A model generated the notes under the pieces. It had not been told where the DNA came from. It saw only the letters and a list, made by a program, of their open reading frames with translations, and ran no database searches. A program made the position numbers and the translations under genes. From CAZJCK01 sp964544635 (GTDB lineage Bacteria > Zixibacteria > MSB-5A5 > GN15 > FEB-12), in the NCBI GenBank assembly GCA_964544635.1, contig CAZJCK010000022.1, positions 1-47,072 of the forward strand: a stretch of 47,072 nt of DNA. Reading direction: 5' to 3'. Below, one piece after another: positions 25,853 to 35,174 of the stretch. How positions within the stretch are numbered: position 1 is the stretch's first letter; each line of letters begins with the position of its first letter.

Positions 25853-25855
25853 GGT

Positions 25856-26707
25856 CTATTTCTTGGCGTCGGAGCGCGAGCTCAGTTCGTCGATCTTCTT
25901 CTTTGCGTAGTCCACATCCTCGGAGTCGGGGAAGCGGTTGACGAAGTCGCGAAAAGTCTCGACGGCCTTCTGCGTTTCGTCCATCTGGCCGTACACGATG
26001 GCCTGCCAGATAACGGCATATTCCTCGAAGAGCTGTCCCTTGAAGTCGCTCTCGACCGACTGGTAGCCGGCAAGCGCGGTTTCGTAGTCCTTGGCGCGGC
26101 GGTGCATGTCGGCGAGGCTCATGAGGGCTTCACCCGAAAGGGAGTCGTTCGGTTCACCGGCGTCGACGACTCTCATCAGCCAGGCGGTGGCGTCGTCGGC
26201 AGCGCCGCGATACTTGAACTTGTTGCCGATTTCGAAGTAGAGTTCACGGTCGGAGGAGTCTTCGGCTCGGGTGAGCAGATCGTCGAGCGTGCCTATCCCC
26301 TGCCGGTAATCGCGCAGGGTCTGGAGGTATTCGTCAGCTTCGGCATAGCCGACGATACGGTCGATCTCGGTGCCGTCGGCGTGGACGAGCACGGTAGTCG
26401 GGTAGCCGGATATCCGGTACTGCTGAGCCAGCGCGGTATCCTCCTCGGCGTCGACCTTGGCCAGGACTGCTTCGTTGGTGAAGAACTCGATCACCTCAGG
26501 CTGACTGAAGACATTTGAGTCGAGCCGCTTGCACCAGATACACCAATCGGTGTAGAAGTCGATAAGGATCGGTTTGTCGCCAGCGACGGCGGCGGCTGAG
26601 TCGAACGACTTGAACAGCGGCGGATGCGGCAGTTCGTCCGCCGACACCGCACTCACCACCAAGAGGGCGGCCAGTGCGAGTATGATCAGTCTGGGTATGC
26701 GGGTCAT
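25856..26707 (-). CDS. Secreted thioredoxin-fold protein with TPR-like C-terminus
   Basis: This 283-residue protein shares the layout of its neighbour: signal peptide (cleavage likely near residue 22, after AVSA), thioredoxin domain with WCIWC (C56 and C59), GYPTTVLV cis-proline loop, and helical TPR-like repeats from about 150 onward. Unlike the sister protein it has no lipobox cysteine, so it should be soluble in the periplasm. One soluble and one anchored version could form a redox pair, which is inference. It follows the zinc-ribbon gene by 21 bases. Confidence 0.82.
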   Translation of the reverse strand: MTRIPRLIILALAALLVVSAVSADELPHPPLFKSFDSAAAVAGDKPILIDFYTDWCIWCKRLDSNVFSQPEVIEFFTNEAVLAKVDAEEDTALAQQYRISGYPTTVLVHADGTEIDRIVGYAEADEYLQTLRDYRQGIGTLDDLLTRAEDSSDRELYFEIGNKFKYRGAADDATAWLMRVVDAGEPNDSLSGEALMSLADMHRRAKDYETALAGYQSVESDFKGQLFEEYAVIWQAIVYGQMDETQKAVETFRDFVNRFPDSEDVDYAKKKIDELSSRSDAKK

Positions 26708-26728
26708 GGGTGCTCCTTCAGTAGCTGT

Positions 26729-27115
26729 CTATTGCAGCGCTTGTGAATCTTCAAAGTCTATAAAGTCGTCGCCGAGGACGCCCGTCAGAATAATGCGGGC
26801 ATCTTCAATTCGCTCGGGATCGACGAGGACAACGTTGCCTTCTGAATTGGTCAGGTTGAGGCTGGTGACGAAGTCGAGCCATTTACCATAGGCGCTGAAG
26901 CTGGTGGAAACAACGACCGCGTTGATGCCCTCATTCTCCAGGGCGACGCGTCCCATCTCCGCCTGCGAGGCGCTCAGGACAGTACCGACGGCGACGAGGT
27001 CGGGCTCGCCGTGGTGGACGTCGTCTTCGAGTTTCTCGACGAGGGTGCTGTCACAGTCGGCACAGGTGGTGACACCGATGCGGTATTCATAACGACAGTC
27101 AGGACAGAACGGCAT
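26729..27115 (-). CDS. Zinc-ribbon protein with DUF2007-like domain (second of pair)
   Basis: A 128-residue protein with an N-terminal zinc ribbon of two CxxC pairs (FCPDC near 4-7 and CADC near 18-21). The following alpha/beta region (about 40-115) has segments such as LVAVGTVLSASQAEMGRVALENEG. This resembles DUF2007 'putative signal transducing' domains, which are often attached to zinc ribbons. Function is unknown. The next gene upstream encodes a similar protein, so this is a tandem pair. A strong GGGAGG ribosome site precedes the ATG at 27115. Confidence 0.7.
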   Translation of the reverse strand: MPFCPDCRYEYRIGVTTCADCDSTLVEKLEDDVHHGEPDLVAVGTVLSASQAEMGRVALENEGINAVVVSTSFSAYGKWLDFVTSLNLTNSEGNVVLVDPERIEDARIILTGVLGDDFIDFEDSQALQ

Positions 27116-27125
27116 AACGACCTCC

Positions 27126-27467
27126 CTACGCGCTCCGTCGGCGCCATTTGTCGCCGAGGATCATGGTGAGCACGCCCTCGGCGTCTTCCTGGTACTCACG
27201 CGGCACCATAACTTCGAACATGGCCTCACCCGGTTTGTAGAACGGGTTCAACGGCAAACCGACGTTGCCGAAGAAACCGGATTTCGATATGACTACCACC
27301 GGGATCTCGTACGAATTCATGGTTTCGCGGACAAAATCGGCCGACAGCTTGTCGTCGACATACCCGACTACGAACCAGTCGTAATGTTCGGTTACTTCCC
27401 GGTTACAGAGGAAGCATTTGGTGACCCCGTCGCCGAGGTCAATGTTACATTCGGGACAGAACGCCAC
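27126..27467 (-). CDS. Zinc-ribbon protein with DUF2007-like domain (first of pair)
   Basis: This 113-residue protein has the same layout as the next gene: zinc ribbon (FCPEC and CFLC) followed by an alpha/beta domain that includes WFVVGYVDDKLSADFVRETM. The start is GTG at 27465-27467, inside the last 23 bases of gcvPA, with an AAGGAG ribosome site ten bases upstream. Translation is thus probably coupled to gcvPA. The C-terminal part ends in a basic stretch. I cannot assign a function. Confidence 0.7.
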   Translation of the reverse strand: MAFCPECNIDLGDGVTKCFLCNREVTEHYDWFVVGYVDDKLSADFVRETMNSYEIPVVVISKSGFFGNVGLPLNPFYKPGEAMFEVMVPREYQEDAEGVLTMILGDKWRRRSA

Positions 27468-28800
27468 CGGTCGCCAACTCCTTCAACGATCCGACCAGTT
27501 GTTCGACCTGCTGTTCACTTCGCTTTTCGGTGGCAGCGACAATGAGGCAGTCGTCAAGATCGCTGTACCAGCGTCCGGCATCGATACCCGGCAGGACCTG
27601 TCGGTCGAGCAGGGCGAGGATGACCTCGCGGGCCGGGACGGGTGTTTTGACGGCGAACTCGCGAACGAAGGGACCGTCGAAATACGGTTCGAAACCGTCG
27701 AGATCGAAGATTTTCTTCGCGGCCGACTGGGCCCGTTCGGCAGACAGGAGGGCGACCTCTTTGAGGCCCTCTTTACCCAGGAGGGTCATGTGGACCGATG
27801 CGGCGGTGGCACACAGCATTTGATTAGTACAAATATTCGATGTCGCCTTTTCCCGTCGGATGTGCTGTTCGCGCGTCTGCATGAACAGGACATATCCGAT
27901 CTTGCCGTCGACGTCGGTTGTGCGAGCGGCGATGCGTCCGGGCATCTGGCGAATTAAGTCTTTGGTTGCGGCAAAGAAGCCGAGCAGCGGGCCACCAAAT
28001 GAGACCGGCACGCCGAGCGGCTGGCCTTCGCCGACGGCGATATCGGCGCCGTAGTCGGCGGCGGTCTTGGTGATCGCCTGGGCGATCGGGTCGACCGCCA
28101 TGATCAGTTTGGCGCCCACCTTGTGAGCGATCTCGGCGGCCTGCGAAACATCCTCGAGCAGTCCGAAGAAGTTGGGCTGGCCGACGAGGACACCGGCAGT
28201 CTTTTCATCGACGGTGTCGGCGAGACGACTGAAATCGGTATGGCCGTTATGGTGCGGGATGGTGACGATGTCGACATCGCGTCCCGACAAGTAAGTGGCG
28301 ATCACTTCGCGGTAAAGCGGGTTAACCGTTTCGGACACGACGATCTTGTCACGCCGGGTGACGCGCATCGCCATGATGACAGCTTCGGCAGCTGCCGAAG
28401 CGCCGTCGTACATGGATGAGTTGGCGACATCGAGACCGGTCAGCCGACAGATGTGCGACTGGAATTCGTACATGACCTGGAGGGTTCCCTGCGAGACTTC
28501 GGCCTGGTAGGGGGTGTAAGCGGTCATGAATTCGGGCCGGTTGATGATCGAGCCGACGGCCGACGGAATAAAGTGATCGTAGACGCCGCCGCCGGCGAAA
28601 CAGACCATGCCTTCGCGGCTGCGCCGTGACATCTGCTTGATTTCCTCGAGCAGTTCCAGTTCCGACAGGGCCGGGATATCGAGCGGTCGATCGAGCCGCA
28701 GGTGCTCGGGAATGGCGTCGAGGAGGTCTTCAAAGCGACGCACCCCAATGCGTTGGAGCATCCTGCCGCGATCGTTGTTTGTGTTCGGTACGTAACTCAT
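27445..28800 (-). CDS. gcvPA: Glycine dehydrogenase (decarboxylating) subunit 1
   Basis: The 451-residue alpha half of the split P-protein, with the N-terminal segment MSYVPNTNNDRGRML and the family block STMYDGASAAAEAV-like (NSSMYDGASAAAEA). It pairs with GcvPB to form the decarboxylase active site in the cytoplasm. It follows gcvH by 63 bases and overlaps the first zinc-ribbon gene by 23 bases at its 3' end. gcvT is not in the window. Confidence 0.95.
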   Translation of the reverse strand: MSYVPNTNNDRGRMLQRIGVRRFEDLLDAIPEHLRLDRPLDIPALSELELLEEIKQMSRRSREGMVCFAGGGVYDHFIPSAVGSIINRPEFMTAYTPYQAEVSQGTLQVMYEFQSHICRLTGLDVANSSMYDGASAAAEAVIMAMRVTRRDKIVVSETVNPLYREVIATYLSGRDVDIVTIPHHNGHTDFSRLADTVDEKTAGVLVGQPNFFGLLEDVSQAAEIAHKVGAKLIMAVDPIAQAITKTAADYGADIAVGEGQPLGVPVSFGGPLLGFFAATKDLIRQMPGRIAARTTDVDGKIGYVLFMQTREQHIRREKATSNICTNQMLCATAASVHMTLLGKEGLKEVALLSAERAQSAAKKIFDLDGFEPYFDGPFVREFAVKTPVPAREVILALLDRQVLPGIDAGRWYSDLDDCLIVAATEKRSEQQVEQLVGSLKELATGGVLSRM

Positions 28801-28863
28801 TGTAGATCTTTAAACTATCGTTTCTTTCACGCAGTTCCCTGGGGCCTCCGACAATTATTCGGA

Positions 28864-29250
28864 TCAGCCCTGTTCTTCGACCAGCTTGGTGTAGCCGGCG
28901 GAATCGAGCAGGTTGTCGATCTCGTCCTGATTGCCGATTTCGAGCCTGATCATCCAACCGTCACCATACGGATCACGATTGATGACCATGGGATCGTCGT
29001 CGAGGTCGCTGTTAATTTCGGTCACCGTGCCGGTGATCGGAGAGTAGAGATCGGAAACGGCCTTGACAGCTTCGATGGTGCCGAAGGTATCCATCTGGGC
29101 AACGTCGTCGCCTACGCTTGGCAGTTCGACGAAGACGATGTCGCCAAGTTCTCCCTGCGCCCAGTCGGTGATACCGACGGTGGCGATGTTGCCGTCGATC
29201 TTAATCCATTCGTGTTCTTTGGTGTATTTCAGTTCAGCAGGAACGTTCAC
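28864..29250 (-). CDS. gcvH: Glycine cleavage system H protein
   Basis: This 128-residue lipoyl carrier shuttles the aminomethyl group between P-, T- and L-proteins. The lipoylation site is about K63 in GTIEAVKAVSDLYSP, and the EHEWI start and the VELPSVGD segment are typical. The start is GTG at 29248-29250, with a GGAGGG ribosome site close upstream. A perfect GC-rich palindrome lies just ahead of that ribosome site. Confidence 0.96.
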   Translation of the reverse strand: MNVPAELKYTKEHEWIKIDGNIATVGITDWAQGELGDIVFVELPSVGDDVAQMDTFGTIEAVKAVSDLYSPITGTVTEINSDLDDDPMVINRDPYGDGWMIRLEIGNQDEIDNLLDSAGYTKLVEEQG

Positions 29251-29269
29251 CTTGCCCTCCGCAAGTTCT

Positions 29270-29286
29270 CCGCGCGCTGCGCGCGG
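29270..29286 (-). repeat. Perfect GC palindrome in front of gcvH
   Basis: CCGCGCGC is followed by a single T and then GCGCGCGG, forming an uninterrupted inverted repeat. In RNA it folds into a short very stable hairpin located between the accC stop (29299) and the gcvH ribosome site. There is no U tract, so it is not an intrinsic terminator. A role in message processing or stability is possible. Confidence 0.55.
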
Positions 29287-29298
29287 TCAACATACATG

Positions 29299-30765
<1,467 letters not shown>

Positions 30766-30790
30766 AGCGAGTCCTTCTCCCATAGTTCAG

Positions 30791-30808
30791 CGCCGCCTGA
30801 CGGCGGCG
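30791..30808 (-). promoter_or_regulatory. GC hairpin in the accC leader
   Basis: CGCCGCC (30791-30797) pairs perfectly with GGCGGCG (30802-30808) across a four-base loop. In the message it lies between the predicted start site near 30822 and the accC ribosome site. It could stabilise the 5' end or set translation efficiency. No known riboswitch is recognised. Confidence 0.45.
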
Positions 30809-30828
30809 TGGCGTGGTGAATAGCCGGC

Positions 30829-30857
30829 AATATAATGGGTAGGCAGGTACCTGACAA
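30829..30857 (-). promoter_or_regulatory. Candidate sigma70 promoter for accC and the downstream gcv genes
   Basis: On the minus strand TTGTCA (30852-30857) and TATATT (30829-30834) are 17 bases apart, matching the consensus at 5 and 5 of 6 positions. Transcription would begin near 30822. It lies directly after the pilT terminator-like hairpin, which suggests a new transcription unit starting with accC. Confidence 0.6.
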
Positions 30858-30861
30858 TAGC

Positions 30862-30907
30862 AAAGCCGCCGCCGCAGGTGCTTTTTGAGCGCCGGCGGGG
30901 CGGCTTT
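30862..30907 (-). terminator. Probable terminator hairpin after pilT
   Basis: AAAGCCGCC (30862-30870) pairs with GGCGGCTTT near 30899-30907, with further GC pairing inside. On the minus strand this lies 48 bases after the pilT stop. The U tract is only three bases, so it may act weakly or only as a 3' stabiliser. Confidence 0.45.
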
Positions 30908-30954
30908 ATCTGTATATGTGACAAGTGCTTGAGGCCACTCGTCGAATGCCGGTA

Positions 30955-32106
30955 TCAGTACTTGGTGAAGTCGGTACCAAGCTTGACGTCGTCGGAACCC
31001 TCTTCCTTGGCCTTCTCTTCATCCCAGCGATCGGACGAGCCGGTGATTCCCTTGACGCGCAGGTCGAAGTCGTCGGGATTGGAGGCGTTGGCCATGGCAT
31101 CCTCGAACGAAATAAGACCCTGACGATAGAGCTTCATGATCGACTGGTCGAAGCTCTGCATGCCGTACTGCACCTGGCCCTGCTCCATCAGGTCGACGAT
31201 GCCCATCGTCTTGGTTGGATCGATGATACACTCCCTGATGGCACCGGAGTTGATCATCAGTTCGACGGCGGGGACCCGGCCGGGCATGTCGGAGCGCGGC
31301 AGGAGGCGCTGGCAGACGATGGCACGGAGGGTACCGGCCAAAAGCAGGCGAATCTGGCTCTGCTGGTGGGGCGGGAAGAACGATATGATACGGGTGATCG
31401 TTTCGACCACGTTCATGGTGTGCAGGGTGGTCATCACAAGGTGACCGGTGTCGGCCGCGGTAAGGGCGATCGACATCGTTTCGAGATCACGAACCTCACC
31501 GATCAGGACGACATCGGGGTCCTGACGAAAGGCGTGGCGCAGCGCCGAGGCGAAGGTTTCGGTATCGCCGCCGACTTCGCGCTGGGCGATGATCGATTTC
31601 TTGTCGCGGTAGATGTACTCAATCGGGTCTTCGACCGTGATGATGTTGTCGGACCGATTGGCGTTCATCTGTTCGATGAGCGCGGCCAGCGTAGTCGATT
31701 TACCGGAACCGGTAGTACCGGTCACGATGATCAGACCGCGGTGTTCGGTGGCAAGCTTCTGGACTCGATCCGGGAGGAAGAGATCTTCGAAACTGGGGAC
31801 CTGGGTATTGACCGCACGGATGGCGATACCGGCGGTACCGCGCTGGCGGAACAGGTTAATACGGAACCGTCCGAGCTTGGCCACGGACAGGGCCAGGTCC
31901 ATTTCGTTTTTGCGGTGGAAACGCTCGAGCTGCTTTTCATTGAGGATTTGCCCGATCATCTGGTCCATCTGATCGATGGTAATAGGATCGGTGATGATAG
32001 GCTCGAGTTTGCCGTTAACCCGGAGGTGCGGACGGATACCTACCCGGACATGGAGGTCGGACGCCTGGTGGTTGAGCATCTCAACCAGCATCTGCTTGAG
32101 ATTCAT
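30955..32106 (-). CDS. pilT: PilT-type twitching motility ATPase
   Basis: This 383-residue hexameric secretion-type ATPase drives retraction of type IV pili. Walker A GTTGSGKST lies at about 130-138. The Asp box ITVEDPIEY, the LRHAFRQDPDVVLIGEVRD Walker B region and the His box TGHLVMTTLHT are all intact. The C-terminal AIRECI-like segment (SGAIRECI) matches the PilT-specific AIRNLIRE motif. A short acidic/basic tail follows. No pilin, PilB, PilC or PilQ genes are in the window. It is placed between accB and accC, 32 bases after accB. Confidence 0.93.
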   Translation of the reverse strand: MNLKQMLVEMLNHQASDLHVRVGIRPHLRVNGKLEPIITDPITIDQMDQMIGQILNEKQLERFHRKNEMDLALSVAKLGRFRINLFRQRGTAGIAIRAVNTQVPSFEDLFLPDRVQKLATEHRGLIIVTGTTGSGKSTTLAALIEQMNANRSDNIITVEDPIEYIYRDKKSIIAQREVGGDTETFASALRHAFRQDPDVVLIGEVRDLETMSIALTAADTGHLVMTTLHTMNVVETITRIISFFPPHQQSQIRLLLAGTLRAIVCQRLLPRSDMPGRVPAVELMINSGAIRECIIDPTKTMGIVDLMEQGQVQYGMQSFDQSIMKLYRQGLISFEDAMANASNPDDFDLRVKGITGSSDRWDEEKAKEEGSDDVKLGTDFTKY

Positions 32107-32138
32107 CGACGCCCCTTTCGCTGCAGGGTGAACCGACG

Positions 32139-32639
<501 letters not shown>

Positions 32640-32737
32640 AGTTCACCCTTTACGGCAGTCCACCTTGCGGCCGGGTACGGCCGATGACAGGCATACTGCC
32701 TGACGCTGGACGGCTAGAAAAGTATAAATTGTGCCGG
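32640..32737 (-). promoter_or_regulatory. accB leader with two hairpins and a possible promoter
   Basis: On the minus strand a TATACT sits just after the pepP stop with only a weak TTGGAG 17 bases upstream, so the promoter is doubtful. Two short perfect hairpins follow: CAGGCA/TGCCTG across TAC (32688-32702) and GGCCG/CGGCC across a four-base loop (about 32669-32682). Neither carries a U tract. No known riboswitch is recognised. Confidence 0.3.
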
Positions 32738-33814
32738 TTACAGCTCCAACAATTTTTTTGGCGCCTTGTTGAGGACCTGGCAACCGGTTTTGGTGACGAC
32801 GACATCGTCCTCGATGCGTACTCCCCCCCACCCGGAAATATAGATTCCGGGTTCGATGGTGACGACGTTGTTGACCTTGAGAACATCCTCTGACTTTGAG
32901 CTAACTCGTGGCCCCACATGCACATAGAAACCAATTCCGTGCCCCGTACCGTGGCCGAATTCCTTCTCGTAGCCGGCTTTCCTGATGATATTGCGGCAGG
33001 TTTCGTCGACCTTCTTGCCGCTCACACCGGCCTTGACGGCCCTCACTCCGGCTTTCTGGGACCTAAGCACAATATCGTATATTTTCTTCTGTTTGGCGGT
33101 GGCTTTGCCCAAAACCACGGTTCGTGTCATGTCCGAAACGTAGCCGTCGACCGTGGCGCCGAAGTCGAACGTGATGAAATCGCCCGGCTCGACCTGCTTG
33201 TCGGAGGCGACACCGTGAGGCATAGCGGAGCGGTAGCCGGAGGCGACGATCGATTCGAAGGCCGGTTTCTCGGAGCCGGCGACGGCCATCTGGTATTCGA
33301 GCTCGGCGGCCAGTTCGCGCTCGCTTATGCCCGGCTCGATCATACCGAGGATATACTCGAACGCCTTGTCGGAGATGGCGCAGGCTTTCTTGATCGAGGC
33401 GATTTCGCTGCGGTCCTTCACCCAGCCGAGTTCAGTAAGAACCGACTGGGCGGGAATCAGCAGGGCGTCGGGAAGAATTGACTTGAGGTTCTCCTGCCCG
33501 GAGAGGGTAACGTGCTCACCGTCAATACCGATGCGGACATTCTTCTCGGCCAGTTTCTTGATGTCTTTGAGCCGTTCCAAGGTATCGGCGTTGCGGGCTA
33601 TTTTGACTTTGGCGCCGGTCACCTGCTTGTTGGCCTGATCGTCGTAGCGAAAGTCGGTGATAAAATGGGCCTCGCGTCCGATGATTGCCAGCACCCCGGC
33701 CGAGCCGGTGAAGCCGGTGAGATAGCGGATGTAGTCGAGGTGGGTGACAATCATACCGTCAAGGTTCTGCGCCGCCAGCAGTTTGCGGAGCGCGTTGATA
33801 CGTTTTGCTGACAT
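32738..33814 (-). CDS. pepP: Xaa-Pro aminopeptidase (M24 family)
   Basis: The 358-residue product has a creatinase-like N-terminal domain and a pita-bread catalytic domain. Metal ligands are visible as FDFGATVDGYVSDMTRT (two aspartates), GHGTGHGIGFYVHVGP (histidine), IEPGIYISGWGG and RIEDDVVV (two glutamates). It removes N-terminal residues before proline. In many bacteria pepP precedes efp-accB-accC; here efp is absent and pilT is inserted, so only the pepP-accB part of that order is kept. The ATG directly follows the TPR gene stop (TAA-ATG) with a GGGAAG ribosome site. Confidence 0.93.
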   Translation of the reverse strand: MSAKRINALRKLLAAQNLDGMIVTHLDYIRYLTGFTGSAGVLAIIGREAHFITDFRYDDQANKQVTGAKVKIARNADTLERLKDIKKLAEKNVRIGIDGEHVTLSGQENLKSILPDALLIPAQSVLTELGWVKDRSEIASIKKACAISDKAFEYILGMIEPGISERELAAELEYQMAVAGSEKPAFESIVASGYRSAMPHGVASDKQVEPGDFITFDFGATVDGYVSDMTRTVVLGKATAKQKKIYDIVLRSQKAGVRAVKAGVSGKKVDETCRNIIRKAGYEKEFGHGTGHGIGFYVHVGPRVSSKSEDVLKVNNVVTIEPGIYISGWGGVRIEDDVVVTKTGCQVLNKAPKKLLEL

Positions 33815-34438
33815 TTATTCTTCCCTTTGCTTCGCGGATTTTTGAACTCGGGCCAATTTTTCGGCATAGCGCGGGTTATCGGATTGTTCAGTCAGCCGTC
33901 GGAAGACCTCGGCGGCAAGTCGGGTGTGCCCCTGCGCCAGATAGAGATCACCGATAGTTTCGGTGACGAAAGGAATGCGCGAGGTGGCTGAGCCGGTTGC
34001 CTCTTCCCCGCCCGACCGAAGCGTGATGGTGCGGGTGACAGTCCGGGTGCGACCGGTAAGCGAGGAGGCGACGCCGCGGCAGCGCGGATCGATATCGAGG
34101 ACGCGCCGGTAGTTGGCGTTGGCGCCGACGCTATCGCGTTCAATGTGGCGGATGTCGCCGAGGTACTTGAGGGCAACGACATTTTCAGGATCGCGCGCCA
34201 ACACGCGATAGAACTGGGAGGCGGCGGTGTCGGTCTGGCCGGCGTGGAACAGGGCGCGGGCGTAGATAAGCCGGGCGGCGAGAGAGTGGTCGAAGTCGGG
34301 CAGGTGTTCGCGGCAGAGATCGACGGCGCGGTTGTACTTTCCTTCCTCGAGCAGTTGCGCGGCGCGGGCCACGGGATGGTTAGCCTCGGCAAGTCGATCG
34401 ACAACGGTTGCGTCGTTCTGGTTGGCGCGGTTCAGCAT
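33815..34438 (-). CDS. TPR-repeat protein
   Basis: Translated from ATG at 34436-34438, the product has 207 residues. Helical pairs typical of tetratricopeptide repeats appear around residues 25-120 and again near 165-200; an example is SLAARLIYARALFHAGQTDT. A longer open frame extends upstream over the hldE adenylyltransferase gene, but that part looks non-coding. No signal peptide or membrane helix is seen. A low-complexity threonine/arginine stretch lies between the repeat blocks. Role unknown; it probably mediates protein contacts. It directly abuts pepP. Confidence 0.7.
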   Translation of the reverse strand: MLNRANQNDATVVDRLAEANHPVARAAQLLEEGKYNRAVDLCREHLPDFDHSLAARLIYARALFHAGQTDTAASQFYRVLARDPENVVALKYLGDIRHIERDSVGANANYRRVLDIDPRCRGVASSLTGRTRTVTRTITLRSGGEEATGSATSRIPFVTETIGDLYLAQGHTRLAAEVFRRLTEQSDNPRYAEKLARVQKSAKQREE

Positions 34439-34481
34439 TGGGACAAGTAACGGCGTTCGCTGCAAAAAGGCAAGGGTCGGG

Positions 34482-34958
34482 CTACGAGTTCTTGAGGCGT
34501 TTGGCAATGACACTGGTCGAACGTCCACGACGCAGGGGGATGCGACGAACCCTGCCGCCGGTGCTGCGGACGTGGTCGGCGCCGACAATCTGGTGGACTT
34601 GATAATCAGAGCCCTTGGCGAGAATGTCGGGGGAAATCTGTTTAATCAGTTTCTCCGGGGTGTCCTCGGAGAAGATGACAACGTAGTCGACAGAGCGCAG
34701 CGCCAGCAGGATGACGGCACGGTCGTTTTGTTTTTGCAGCGGGCGAGGGTCGCCCTTGAGGCGACGGACGGAGGCGTCGGAATTGAGGCCGACGATAAGG
34801 AGGTCGCCCAGTTTCCGGCAGTCGGCAAGATACTCGACGTGGCCGCGGTGCAGTATATCGAAGACCCCGTTGGTGAAGACGATCTTCTTGCGTTGCCGGC
34901 GCAGTTGCTTGACGAGTGCCTCGAGGTTCTTCCTGGGTATGAGACGTTCGAGCGGCAT
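34482..34958 (-). CDS. rfaE2: D-glycero-beta-D-manno-heptose 1-phosphate adenylyltransferase (HldE C-terminal activity)
   Basis: This 158-residue cytidylyltransferase-fold protein has the nucleotide-binding motif TNGVFDILHRGH (H37 and H40). It transfers AMP to heptose-1-phosphate, a step in ADP-heptose synthesis for the LPS core. In E. coli the activity is the C-terminal half of HldE. The ATG at 34956-34958 has a GGAGG ribosome site ten bases upstream. Longer open frames upstream overlap the membrane-protein gene and were rejected. The matching kinase lies just upstream. gmhA, gmhB and hldD are not in the window. Confidence 0.9.
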   Translation of the reverse strand: MPLERLIPRKNLEALVKQLRRQRKKIVFTNGVFDILHRGHVEYLADCRKLGDLLIVGLNSDASVRRLKGDPRPLQKQNDRAVILLALRSVDYVVIFSEDTPEKLIKQISPDILAKGSDYQVHQIVGADHVRSTGGRVRRIPLRRGRSTSVIAKRLKNS

Positions 34959-34974
34959 GGTCAATGATCCTCCG

Positions 34975-35169
34975 TTAGAACAGGTACGGTAAACGTCCGA
35001 GCACACCATACAAGAGCAGGATAAGGCCGCCAATGAACATGAGGATGCGATCGACCTTGTGGCGTTTGAGGATGGGGGCACGGTCGGAGAGACGGTGGGC
35101 GAAGATGGCGAGGAAAATGAAGATGACGCCGACAGCCGCCTGGACGATGCGAAAAAGGGTATCGCTCAT
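34975..35169 (-). CDS. Small two-helix membrane protein
   Basis: From the ATG at 35167-35169 the product has 64 residues and two hydrophobic helices (about 5-24 and 42-60) joined by a basic loop HRLSDRAPILKRHK. A GTG three codons upstream is also possible. It lies between the two HldE activities, five bases after the kinase stop and 16 before the adenylyltransferase start. The function is unknown. It might tether the two cytoplasmic enzymes to the membrane, which is speculation. Confidence 0.6.
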   Translation of the reverse strand: MSDTLFRIVQAAVGVIFIFLAIFAHRLSDRAPILKRHKVDRILMFIGGLILLLYGVLGRLPYLF

Positions 35170-35174
35170 GGCAG

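Noticed and set aside
28801..28863. Possible glycine riboswitch ahead of gcvPA
   Set aside because: The spacer is only 63 bases and lacks the conserved core of glycine riboswitches.
34439..34588. Upstream extension of the TPR gene
   Set aside because: It overlaps the adenylyltransferase gene, is low complexity, and a good internal ATG exists at 34438.
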